Of a DNA stretch of 64,000 bases, positions 53,254 through 60,905 are shown in pieces. A program made the position numbers and the translations under genes. Positions within the stretch are counted from its first letter, which is position 1. Each line of letters begins with the position of its first letter. The notes below the pieces were generated by a model that made no database searches, had not been told where the DNA came from, and saw nothing but the letters and a program-made list of their open reading frames with translations. This DNA is from Acidimicrobiia bacterium (lineage in GTDB: Bacteria > Acidobacteriota > Vicinamibacteria > Vicinamibacterales > UBA2999): positions 1-64,000 of the forward strand of contig VFZG01000007.1 in assembly GCA_016871275.1 (NCBI GenBank). The letters run 5' to 3'.

Positions 53254-54017
53254 TGCCCGTGCTCCTCCTCGCGATCGCCGCTGGGTTGGGCGCGATCATC
53301 GGCAGCTTCCTCAACGTGGTGATCGACCGGCTGCCACGCGGCCAGTCGCTGATCACACCACCGTCGCGATGCCGCCAGTGCGGACACACACTGAAGTGGT
53401 TCGACAACATTCCAGTAGTGAGCTGGCTGATGCTGCGCGGGCGATGCCGCACCTGCGGCGCAGCGGTGTCCTGGCAATACCCTGTGGTGGAGCTCGCCAC
53501 CGCGGCGATGTTCGTGCTGGTGGTGTGGCTGACGCCGATCGGGCCGCTGCTCGTGCCGCGACTGGTGCTGGCCTCGATCCTGATCGCGCTGTTCATGATC
53601 GACCTCGAACACCAGATCCTGCCGAACTCAATCACGCTGCCCGGCATCCTGGCCGGACTGATGTTCAGCACGTTTGCGCCGCCGGGAGAGCGTGATGCGC
53701 TGATCGGCGCGCTGGCCGGCGCGGGCGTTCTCTACCTCATCGCGGCGGCCTACTATCTGTGGCGGCGTGAAGAGGGCATGGGAATGGGCGACGTGAAGAT
53801 GCTGGCGATGATCGGCGCCTTCCTCGGCTGGAAGGCCGTGCTGGTCACGCTGGTCGTCGCGTCGTTCTCGGGCGCCGGTGTCGGCATGGCGATGATGACG
53901 GTGCAGAAAGGCGGCATGAAGTACGCGCTGCCGTTCGGCACATTCCTGGCGCTCGGCGCGCTGGTGTCCATGTTCGCGGCTGAATCGATGGTGGCCTGGT
54001 ACGCCGGGTTTCTCTGA
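53250..54017 (+). CDS. pilD: Prepilin peptidase/methyltransferase PilD
   Basis: 255 residues; ATG overlaps the previous stop. Two CxxC pairs (CRQC, CRTC) bind zinc in the methyltransferase loop, and the catalytic aspartates lie in DLEHQILPN and GMGDVKM. About eight membrane helices. It cleaves prepilins before Phe and methylates the new N-terminus; substrates are PilA and the minor pilins in this locus. It ends directly before the second kinase. Confidence 0.96.
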   Translation: MMPVLLLAIAAGLGAIIGSFLNVVIDRLPRGQSLITPPSRCRQCGHTLKWFDNIPVVSWLMLRGRCRTCGAAVSWQYPVVELATAAMFVLVVWLTPIGPLLVPRLVLASILIALFMIDLEHQILPNSITLPGILAGLMFSTFAPPGERDALIGALAGAGVLYLIAAAYYLWRREEGMGMGDVKMLAMIGAFLGWKAVLVTLVVASFSGAGVGMAMMTVQKGGMKYALPFGTFLALGALVSMFAAESMVAWYAGFL

Positions 54018-55295
54018 ATGGAGTCGACACTCGGTTTCGCGAGCATGGCCACACTCGGCATCCTGCTGGCCATCGTCATCCTCTTCATCGTGGTGACGGT
54101 GAAGGCGATCAAGGTGGCGAGCGGCCGCGGCAACGCCCGGCGTGAATCCGGCGGCGAGAGCGCCATGCTGTCGATGGCGCTTCAGGAAGCGCTGACCAAG
54201 CTCAAACAGCAGGCGCGCGCCATGGCGGCACGCGCCGAGGCGTCCGAGGCGCTGGCGGATCAGATCCTGGAGGGCCTGACCTCGGGACTGGTGGTCGTCA
54301 ATCGCGCCGGCAGCGTACAGGCGCTCAACCCGGCGGCGCAGCGCATTCTGGCGATCGCCGACAAGGGGAAGGGCCGTCCATACCGCCAGGCGCTGCAAAC
54401 GGCTCCAGCGCTCGCCGATTTGATCACCGAGGCGCTCGAAGGCTCGTCACCGATCGTGCGGCGGACGATTAGGCTGTCGGATCATCCCGACGGCGTGGGC
54501 ACCCAGCGGGGCGACCGTCCGCGCCACCTCGGCGTGACGATCTCGCCGATCATCGGCGCCGACGGGACGCTGCAAGCCTCGGTCTGCCTGTTCACGGATC
54601 TCACCGCCGTCGTCGAACTCGAAGAGCAATTGCGGCTGAAAGAGGCGCTGGCACGGCTCGGTGAACTCACCGCGGGCCTCGCGCATGAATTCAGGAACGG
54701 CCTGGCCACCATCCACGGCTACGGTCGTTTGCTGGATCCGCAGAGTTTGCCGGACCAGGCGCGTAGCTGTGTCGAGGGCATTCGAGCAGAGACCACAGCC
54801 CTCGGCGAAGTGGTGACGAACTTCCTGAAATTCGCGCGCCCGGATCAGCTGGCGATGGCGCCCGTGGATCTGCGGGCGGTGATTGCCCGCGCGATGGATG
54901 AGGTGCCGGGCGCGACCCGCGCCGTGTCCATGGAGGGCGAATTCGGCACGGTCAACGGCGACGACGTGCTGCTGCGGCAGGCGTTTGCGAATCTCATTCG
55001 CAACAGCCTCGAAGCCTGCGAGCACTCGGGTATTGCGCCGCAGGTCACCATCCGGAGTCAGATCGCCGACGGAGGCGTGCAGTTGACGATCGAGGACAAC
55101 GGCCCTGGATTCACCGAAGAGGCGATCAGGAAAGTGTTCCAGCCGTTCGCGACGACGAAGGCCAGCGGCACAGGGCTCGGCCTGGCCATCGTGCAGAAAG
55201 TCATCGTGTCGCACAACGGCAACATCACAGCTGCCAATCGCAGCGATCGTGGAGCGCAGTTCAGATTGCGGCTGCCCGTCACACTGCGATCGTAG
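54018..55295 (+). CDS. NtrB-like sensor kinase in the pilus locus
   Basis: 425 residues. One N-terminal helix (MATLGILLAIVILFIVVTVKA), a coiled stretch, a PAS domain (QILEGLTSGLVVVNRAGSV), HisKA with His near 222 (AHEFRNGLATIHG), and HATPase (SGTGLGLAIVQKV). It probably signals to the sigma-54 activator at 57995, since the two flank the minor pilins. It starts at the base after the pilD stop. Confidence 0.88.
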   Translation: MESTLGFASMATLGILLAIVILFIVVTVKAIKVASGRGNARRESGGESAMLSMALQEALTKLKQQARAMAARAEASEALADQILEGLTSGLVVVNRAGSVQALNPAAQRILAIADKGKGRPYRQALQTAPALADLITEALEGSSPIVRRTIRLSDHPDGVGTQRGDRPRHLGVTISPIIGADGTLQASVCLFTDLTAVVELEEQLRLKEALARLGELTAGLAHEFRNGLATIHGYGRLLDPQSLPDQARSCVEGIRAETTALGEVVTNFLKFARPDQLAMAPVDLRAVIARAMDEVPGATRAVSMEGEFGTVNGDDVLLRQAFANLIRNSLEACEHSGIAPQVTIRSQIADGGVQLTIEDNGPGFTEEAIRKVFQPFATTKASGTGLGLAIVQKVIVSHNGNITAANRSDRGAQFRLRLPVTLRS

Positions 55296-55355
55296 TATCT
55301 GCGCTGCTGCCCTCGCCGGCGGATCGCAGGAACTGAAACGGGCCGATCGCGTGCC

Positions 55356-55385
55356 ATTCCCGAATGATTGAAAACGTTCGGGAAT
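55356..55385. promoter_or_regulatory. Dyad between kinase and minor pilins
   Basis: ATTCCCGAA (55356-55364) and TTCGGGAAT (55377-55385) are exact complements around a 12-base AT-rich loop. It lies in the 145-base spacer before pilV and could be an operator or a weak terminator. Confidence 0.45.
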
Positions 55386-55440
55386 ACTGGAAATCGACAG
55401 CCAGGCGACCACGGCAGGCGCGTTGCACCAAAGCGCGCCT

Positions 55441-55926
55441 ATGGAGTCACTTCATTCCCGGCATGGATTCACGCTGATCGAAACGCTGGTTGCGATCGGC
55501 ATCCTGATCACCGCGCTTGCGGGCGTTGCCCAGCTGCTTGTGCTCGGGGCGCAATTGGCTCGCCGTTCCACCGTCTCGGGAGTGGCGCTCAGGGCTGCCC
55601 AAAACAAACTCGAACAGCTCCGCGGCCTGACCTTCGCCTTCGATGCGTCGGGCGCGCCGAAGACCACTCCCGGCCTCGAACCGTCATCCTCGGCCAGCCT
55701 GAGTGACGACGAACCGTCGTACTACGACTGGCTCGATGCCAGCGGAGAGGCGCAACAGGACGAGGGTGACCCTGCCTTCGTCAGGCGATGGCGCGTGACG
55801 GCGATTGAGGACTCCTCCCCGGAAGCTCTTGCGATCGAAGTCTGCGTGTTCGTGGCGCCGGCGGAGGGCCGGGGGCCGCAATCCGCAGAAGCCTGCCTGT
55901 CGACAATCAGGACGAGGCAGCCATGA
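55441..55926 (+). CDS. pilV: Minor pilin, PilV-like
   Basis: 161 residues; ATG at 55441 preferred over TTG at 55423. Prepilin site RHG|FTLIETLVAIGILITAL. The small C-terminal domain has exactly two cysteines (135 and 152). PilV-type minor pilins join the tip complex that primes pilus growth. Overlaps the next gene as ATGA. Confidence 0.82.
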   Translation: MESLHSRHGFTLIETLVAIGILITALAGVAQLLVLGAQLARRSTVSGVALRAAQNKLEQLRGLTFAFDASGAPKTTPGLEPSSSASLSDDEPSYYDWLDASGEAQQDEGDPAFVRRWRVTAIEDSSPEALAIEVCVFVAPAEGRGPQSAEACLSTIRTRQP

Positions 55927-56651
55927 GTCGGCGGGGCTTCACCATCATCGAGCTGCTGGTCGCCATGGCGTTGTTGCTGGCGATTTCGGCTGCGCTCGCC
56001 GGGGCGGCTGGCCCGGCACGCCACGCATTCGATCGTGTGCCCGCATACCTCGAGCAGGAGCAGCGGGGGCGGGCGGCCCTCGAGCCGATCGTGCGCGGAC
56101 TTCGATCGGCGGCGATCGTGTCGGCCGTGGATCCCGACGAGAATGGCGTCTCCGGAGCTCTCACGGCGGTCGTTCCCGTCGCCAACGGCGCCCAAGGGAT
56201 CCTGGGGAGCGATCAAGCCGCACCGACCGGCTCCATCAGCCTTGCCGTGGCGCCGTGTCCCCACGTCAGGGACGTCTGCGGGTTTTCGCCGGGAACGGTT
56301 GTGCTCATCACGCGCGACATGGCATTCGATGTGTTCATCGTGGCCACCACCAGTCCCGGCACCCGACGCCTGACGCCGGGTCGCGCGCTGAGCCAGGCCT
56401 ATCCGGCCGGTTCGCGCCTGCTGGAGGTCGAGCAGCACTCGTTCAGCCTCGAATCGCAGTCCGACGGCACCCAAACGTTGATTCGGGAGACTGCCTCAGG
56501 TGCGATCCAGCCGATGGTGGACTTGCTGTCGGGCCTCACGTTCTTCGTACAGCCCGAGCAGGTCGAGATTGGCGTCACGGTACTTCCAACGATCGACTCG
56601 GTGCCGCACCGGGCCTTCAAGGCGTCGGTCCGCCGCCGGAGGTCGTCATGA
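55923..56651 (+). CDS. pilW: Minor pilin, PilW-like
   Basis: 242 residues. Prepilin site SRRG|FTIIELLVAMALLLA. Exactly two cysteines, 112 and 119, close together (CPHVRDVC). PilW-type proteins work with PilV and PilX in the tip complex. The stop overlaps the next start as ATGA, so the three minor pilins are translated together. Confidence 0.8.
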   Translation: MSRRGFTIIELLVAMALLLAISAALAGAAGPARHAFDRVPAYLEQEQRGRAALEPIVRGLRSAAIVSAVDPDENGVSGALTAVVPVANGAQGILGSDQAAPTGSISLAVAPCPHVRDVCGFSPGTVVLITRDMAFDVFIVATTSPGTRRLTPGRALSQAYPAGSRLLEVEQHSFSLESQSDGTQTLIRETASGAIQPMVDLLSGLTFFVQPEQVEIGVTVLPTIDSVPHRAFKASVRRRRSS

Positions 56652-57355
56652 CGGGCGAGCGAGGCATCGCGCTGATCATGGTGGTGCTCGTGACGACGTT
56701 CCTGTCGGCGCTCGGCATGGGTGTGGTGCTGTCCGTCTTCATGGATCGGCTCGCTGCGGGGAACCTCACCGGCACGGTCGCGATGCTTCATGCGGCGGAA
56801 GCAGGCATTGAACTGGCCGCGGCCGACCTGGCGCGCGCCGAGGATTGGGACGCGATTCTCCAGGGCGCGCAGCGGGGCACCTTCACCGACGGCGTCCCCG
56901 GCGGCGTGCGGGTGATCCCAGGCGGCGGAGCGGTGGACTTGACCTCGGCGACCAACCTGTTGAACTGCGGGAAGGCCACGACGTGCACGACGGCGCAGAT
57001 GAACGCCAACTCGAAGGAACGGCCATGGGGCGCGAACAACGCACGGTGGCAGCTCTTCGCGTTTGGACCGATGAACCAGCTGACCGCGCTCAGCCGGCCC
57101 GCGCCTTGCTATCTGGCTGTCTGGATCGCAGACGACGGCCGTGAGAGTGACGGAAATCCGCTCGCCGATGAAGCGGACGCCGAGCTGCCGGGCCACGGAA
57201 TTGTAAGAGTTCATGCCCAGGCGTTCGGTATCGCGGGCTCGAGAAGGGCGATCGAAGCCGAGCTGGCCAGGGTCTGCCCCGGCGGTCCTGGGGAAGCCTG
57301 CCTTCCCGGTATTCGTGTGCAATCGTGGCAGGAACTGCGTCAGGCGGTTCCTTGA
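56648..57355 (+). CDS. pilX: Minor pilin, PilX-like
   Basis: 235 residues. The N-terminus GERGIALIMVVLVTTFLSAL followed by AGIELAAADL is typical of PilX/GspK-type proteins, which often lack the standard Phe at the cleavage site. It has five cysteines. It would sit near the pilus tip. ATG at 56648 overlaps the pilW stop; longer upstream frames are ignored. Confidence 0.75.
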   Translation: MTGERGIALIMVVLVTTFLSALGMGVVLSVFMDRLAAGNLTGTVAMLHAAEAGIELAAADLARAEDWDAILQGAQRGTFTDGVPGGVRVIPGGGAVDLTSATNLLNCGKATTCTTAQMNANSKERPWGANNARWQLFAFGPMNQLTALSRPAPCYLAVWIADDGRESDGNPLADEADAELPGHGIVRVHAQAFGIAGSRRAIEAELARVCPGGPGEACLPGIRVQSWQELRQAVP

Positions 57356-57392
57356 TTTGCAGAGCAGCGAGTCGTACGATCGTGTGGAGAAC

Positions 57393-57998
57393 ATGAAACG
57401 CGGCATTGGTTTCACCGTCCTCGCACTGCTGTTGGCCTCGAATGCGCATGCGCAGACCGCCACGCCGCCGAGCGCCAAGCCGATTGCCGAAGTCGCGAAG
57501 GAGGAAGAGGCGCGCCGCAAGAGCGTGCGCAAGCCTTCGAAGGTGTACACCAACGGCGATCTGCGGCCCGACATTTCGAAGGGCATTGCGCCGCCCTCAT
57601 TGTCGACGACCACAGTTGCGTCCACAGCCGCGTCCGGGAACACGTCTGCTGCCAACGCATCGCCTGCGGCACCCGCCGCTGGGGCTGCGCCAGGGGCCGC
57701 CCCGGCGCTGGGTCAGGACTATTGGGCCGGCCGCATCAAGACCGCGCGCGACGCGCTACAGCGCTCGCAGATCTTTGCCGATTCGCTCCAGAGCCGCATC
57801 AACGGCTTGCTGACCGAGTACGTGAATCGTGATGACCCCGCGCAGCGCTCGAGAATCGAGGCGGATCGCAATACCGCCCTCGCCGAGCTCGAGAAAGTGA
57901 AGAAGGAGATCGCCGATCAGACGAAGGCGATCGCCGCCATCGAAGACGAGGCCCGTCGCGCCGGCGTACCCGCCGGGTGGCTGCGCCCGGGAGTGTGA
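57393..57998 (+). CDS. Periplasmic protein with coiled coil, unknown
   Basis: 201 residues. Signal peptide (GFTVLALLLASNAHAQ), a Lys/Glu-rich segment, a low-complexity Ala/Ser/Thr/Pro middle (about 70-110), then a coiled coil (DYWAGRIKTARDALQ to LAELEKVKKEIADQTKAI). I do not recognise it. It lies between the minor pilins and the sigma-54 activator and overlaps the latter, so it is probably part of the pilus unit. Confidence 0.6.
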   Translation: MKRGIGFTVLALLLASNAHAQTATPPSAKPIAEVAKEEEARRKSVRKPSKVYTNGDLRPDISKGIAPPSLSTTTVASTAASGNTSAANASPAAPAAGAAPGAAPALGQDYWAGRIKTARDALQRSQIFADSLQSRINGLLTEYVNRDDPAQRSRIEADRNTALAELEKVKKEIADQTKAIAAIEDEARRAGVPAGWLRPGV

Positions 57999-59380
57999 TC
58001 GCCCAGCCCGCCTCGACCAGCATCCTGCTGGTCGAAGACAAGGACTCCCTTCGGGCCGTGCTCAAGCTGGCGCTGGAGTCACGAGGCCATCATGTGATCG
58101 AAGCACGCGACCAGCCGGAAGCCGTCGCCGCGTTACGCGACGGCCAGCCGGCACTCGTGCTCTCCGACCTGCGTCTCCCCAACGGTGACGGCATCGGGGT
58201 GCTGCGCGCCGTCAAGGAGCTCGACGTCGAACTGCCGGTCATCGTCATGACCGCGCACGGCAGCATCCAGGATGCCGTCGAGGCGATGAGGCAGGGCGCG
58301 CTCGACTTTCTCGCCAAGCCCGTGGATCCGGACCACCTCCTGCTGCTGGTGTCGCGCGCGCTGGAGCAGCGTCGATTGCTGACGGATTACCGGCTGCTCA
58401 AGGAGGAAGCGGCGGCCCGCCGCGGCGGCCCCAATATCATCGGCGACTCGCTGTCGTTGCGGCAGGTGATGACGGCGATCGATCGCGCCGCCGGCACGGA
58501 CACCACCGTGCTGCTGGAGGGCGAGAGCGGCACCGGCAAGGAGCTGTGCGCGCGCGCGTTGCACGACCACAGCGGCCGGGCGAACGGTCCGTTCGTGGCG
58601 ATCAATTGCGCCGCCATCCCCGAGAACCTGCTCGAAGCCGAGTTGTTTGGTTACGAGCGCGGCGCTTTCACCGGGGCCACGCAACGCAAGATTGGCAAGT
58701 TCGAAGTGGCGCAGCGCGGCACCATCTTCCTCGACGAGATTGGTGAAATGCCGCTGGCGCTGCAAGCCAAGATGTTGAGGGCGATCGAGACCAGGCGCAT
58801 CGAGCGCCTGGGCGGCAATCAGCCCATCACCGTCGACGTCCGCATTGTCGCCGCCACCAATCGCATGCTGCGCCAGGCGGTGGCATCGCGGCAGTTTCGC
58901 GAAGATCTCTACTTCCGCCTGTCGGTGTTCCCGGTGACGATTCCGCCGCTAAGGGAGCGGAGAGACGACATTCCGAAGCTGGCGCATCACTTCGTTGAGC
59001 GGGTGGCGCGGGATGTTGGCAAGAAGCTGTCGTTGTCGGCCGAGGCGCTCGCCATGCTCATGGAGCACTCGTGGCCGGGCAACGTCCGCGAACTGCAGAA
59101 CGCCATCGAGCGCGCCGTGATCCTGGCCGAGAGCGATCGCGTCCTGCCGAAGCACCTGAACCTCACCACCCAGCCCAATGCGATCCGCGACCCGTGGGAA
59201 ATGCTCGACTTGTCAGGCTCGCTGGCCGAGGTGTTGGCGAGATTTCAGAGCGGAGTTGAGAAGCGAAAGCTCGCGCAGGGATTGAAGCAGGCCAACGGCG
59301 ACAAGGGCCGCGCCGCCGATTTGCTGCAGATCGACTTCAAGACGCTGACGGCCAAGCTTCGACAGCACGGGCTCGAATAG
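57995..59380 (+). CDS. NtrC-type sigma-54 response regulator
   Basis: 461 residues from GTG at 57995, which overlaps the previous stop (GTGA); GTG at 57977 would add six residues. Receiver Asp58 ([12 protein letters not shown]), Walker A GESGTGKE near 176, GAFTGA loop, and a Fis-type DNA-binding end ([23 protein letters not shown]). It pairs by context with the kinase at 54018 and is a second sigma-54 activator in the pilus locus beside PilR. Confidence 0.92.
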   Translation: MIAQPASTSILLVEDKDSLRAVLKLALESRGHHVIEARDQPEAVAALRDGQPALVLSDLRLPNGDGIGVLRAVKELDVELPVIVMTAHGSIQDAVEAMRQGALDFLAKPVDPDHLLLLVSRALEQRRLLTDYRLLKEEAAARRGGPNIIGDSLSLRQVMTAIDRAAGTDTTVLLEGESGTGKELCARALHDHSGRANGPFVAINCAAIPENLLEAELFGYERGAFTGATQRKIGKFEVAQRGTIFLDEIGEMPLALQAKMLRAIETRRIERLGGNQPITVDVRIVAATNRMLRQAVASRQFREDLYFRLSVFPVTIPPLRERRDDIPKLAHHFVERVARDVGKKLSLSAEALAMLMEHSWPGNVRELQNAIERAVILAESDRVLPKHLNLTTQPNAIRDPWEMLDLSGSLAEVLARFQSGVEKRKLAQGLKQANGDKGRAADLLQIDFKTLTAKLRQHGLE

Positions 59381-59383
59381 GGA

Positions 59384-59432
59384 CTACGGGCTGCGGGCTA
59401 CGGCCGACTACCGGCTACGGGCGACGGGCTCG
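59384..59432. repeat. Heptamer array between converging genes
   Basis: CTACGGG, CTGCGGG, CTACGGC, CGACTAC, CGGCTAC, GGGCGAC, GGGCTCG fill nearly the whole 53-base space between the activator and aroB stops. The first two units are exact complements of the CCCGYAG units at 11174. Confidence 0.85.
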
Positions 59433-59433
59433 G

Positions 59434-60528
59434 TCAGGCTCGCAGGCCGACCTTCCGAACGGCGGTCTTGAGTTCTTTCTCGGTCACATCCGTCAATTCC
59501 ACGGTCTTGCCGCGATCGCTTGCGGCGATGAAGTGGAGCGTGCCGGACACGATCTTCTTGTCGCGGCCGATGGCCGCATAGACCTCCTTCGCGGAGATGT
59601 CGGCGACGGGCGGCAGCGGTCCGAGGTGAGTGATGAGCGACTCGACCTCTTCGAGGAGCGGCTTCGGCGTCACCCCTCGCGCGACGCCGAGGTGCAGGGC
59701 GGCCAGCATGCCGTAACCAATCGCCTCGCCGTGCCTGAACTGCTTGTACGTGGTCACCGCCTCGAGGGCATGGCCGACCGTATGGCCAAAGTTCAGGATT
59801 CGCCGAAGGCCGGACTCGCGCTCATCGGCCGACACCACCTCCGCCTTGATGCGGCACGACGCCGTCACCAGCGGCGATACCGCGTTGCCGTCGCGGTCGA
59901 AGATCGCGTTGACGGTGTCGCGGATGCGATCGAGCAGATCGGGTTCGCGGATGACGCCGTATTTGATCACTTCATACAGGCCGGCGCGGAACTCACGCCG
60001 CGGCAGGGTCTGCAGTACCGAGGAATCGGCGACCACCAGGCTGGGCGCGTGAAATGCCCCGATCAGATTCTTGCCGAGCGGATGGTTGACCCCGGTCTTG
60101 CCACCGATCGCGCTGTCGACCTGCGCCAGCAGCGTGGTCGGGACGTGCACCACTGGAAGGCCGCGGAGATACGTGGCGGCGGAGAATCCCACCAGGTCTC
60201 CGATCACACCGCCGCCAACCGCGACGATCACCGTTGAGCGATCGGCTTTGGCCTTGACCAACGCGTCGAACAGGCGCACGACGGTGTTCAGGTTCTTGTA
60301 GCGTTCGCCGTCCTCGACGAGGATCGGCGTCCGATCGGCGCCGATCTTCCGGAATCGCGGACCGTGAAAATCCCAGACCCGATGGCTCGACACCAGGAGG
60401 CGGCGCGCGCCGAGCTTCAGGGCGTCGAGCTCGCCGCCGAGCGCCTCGATGACATCCGCTCCGATGATGACGGGATACGGGCCGGCGGCGGCGCTTACCG
60501 TGACCCGTGCCAGAGGGGGCACAGACAT
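59434..60528 (-). CDS. aroB: 3-dehydroquinate synthase
   Basis: 364 residues from ATG at 60528 (MSVPPLARVTV); GTG at 60549 would add seven. Family motifs: VGGGVIGDLVGFSAATYLRG, PTTLLAQVDSAIGGKTGVN, GLYEVIKYG, and metal ligands in RRILNFGHTVGHALE and FRHGEAIGYGM. It makes 3-dehydroquinate from DAHP, the second step of the shikimate pathway. It converges on the pilus activator and is divergent from the nadB remnant. Confidence 0.97.
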   Translation of the reverse strand: MSVPPLARVTVSAAAGPYPVIIGADVIEALGGELDALKLGARRLLVSSHRVWDFHGPRFRKIGADRTPILVEDGERYKNLNTVVRLFDALVKAKADRSTVIVAVGGGVIGDLVGFSAATYLRGLPVVHVPTTLLAQVDSAIGGKTGVNHPLGKNLIGAFHAPSLVVADSSVLQTLPRREFRAGLYEVIKYGVIREPDLLDRIRDTVNAIFDRDGNAVSPLVTASCRIKAEVVSADERESGLRRILNFGHTVGHALEAVTTYKQFRHGEAIGYGMLAALHLGVARGVTPKPLLEEVESLITHLGPLPPVADISAKEVYAAIGRDKKIVSGTLHFIAASDRGKTVELTDVTEKELKTAVRKVGLRA

Positions 60529-60552
60529 TTCCGGAGGGTAGGATAGCACTCG

Positions 60553-60871
60553 GTGCGGCGAACCGATTTCCTGACCATCGGTAGCGGCATCGCGGGCCTT
60601 CGAGCCGCCGCGTGATACCGCGCCGCTCCGGGGATGCGACTGACTGTCGAAAACTTCTCCCCCTTCTCAGTTCTTGCCACTCAGATGCGACGTTTGGGGC
60701 CAGCCCCCAACTGACTATTGGGGGGGCTGGCCCCAAACGTCGCAGGCCGGACGAGGCGCACGCGTGGCCGCGCTCGTGGCGGTTGGCCGTCTCGTCGCGC
60801 GGGCCGACCTACGCCGCGAAGAAAGCCGCGGCAGCCATGCCCGGGCCGATTTCCGATGCGAGATGACGTAA
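60553..60871 (+). pseudogene. nadB: Remnant of an L-aspartate oxidase-like (nadB) gene
   Basis: Two ends of one flavoprotein survive. GTG at 60553 opens RTDFLTIGSGIAGLRAAA, the FAD-binding N-terminus of NadB, then a stop at 60613. From 60746 to 60871 another frame reads VGRLVARADLRREESRGSHARADFR, closely like the C-terminal RxESRGxH end of NadB/SdhA proteins (parts: ARADLRREESRG, SHARADF). The 1.3 kb or so between is gone and a large hairpin stands there instead. NadB starts NAD synthesis, so the cell must do it otherwise or carry another copy. The 377-base stretch 60529-60905 holds only this and the hairpin. Confidence 0.7.
60686..60744. repeat. Perfect long hairpin, REP-like
   Basis: Left arm 60686-60710 (TGCGACGTTTGGGG, CCAGCCCCCAA) and right arm 60718-60744 are complementary over 25 bases apart from two extra G in the right arm; loop about eight bases. 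It lies at the gap in the nadB remnant. GGGG-n-CCCC palindromes like this accompany REP-associated transposases in many bacteria, as I recall. Confidence 0.85.
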
Positions 60872-60905
60872 AATTTAAGATCCACATAGGGGACCACATC
60901 CACTG

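Noticed and set aside
55341-55354. Possible sigma-54 site (GG-ten-GC) before the minor pilins
   Set aside because: Only the GG and GC dinucleotides fit; the flanking consensus is poor and such spacing arises often by chance at this GC content.
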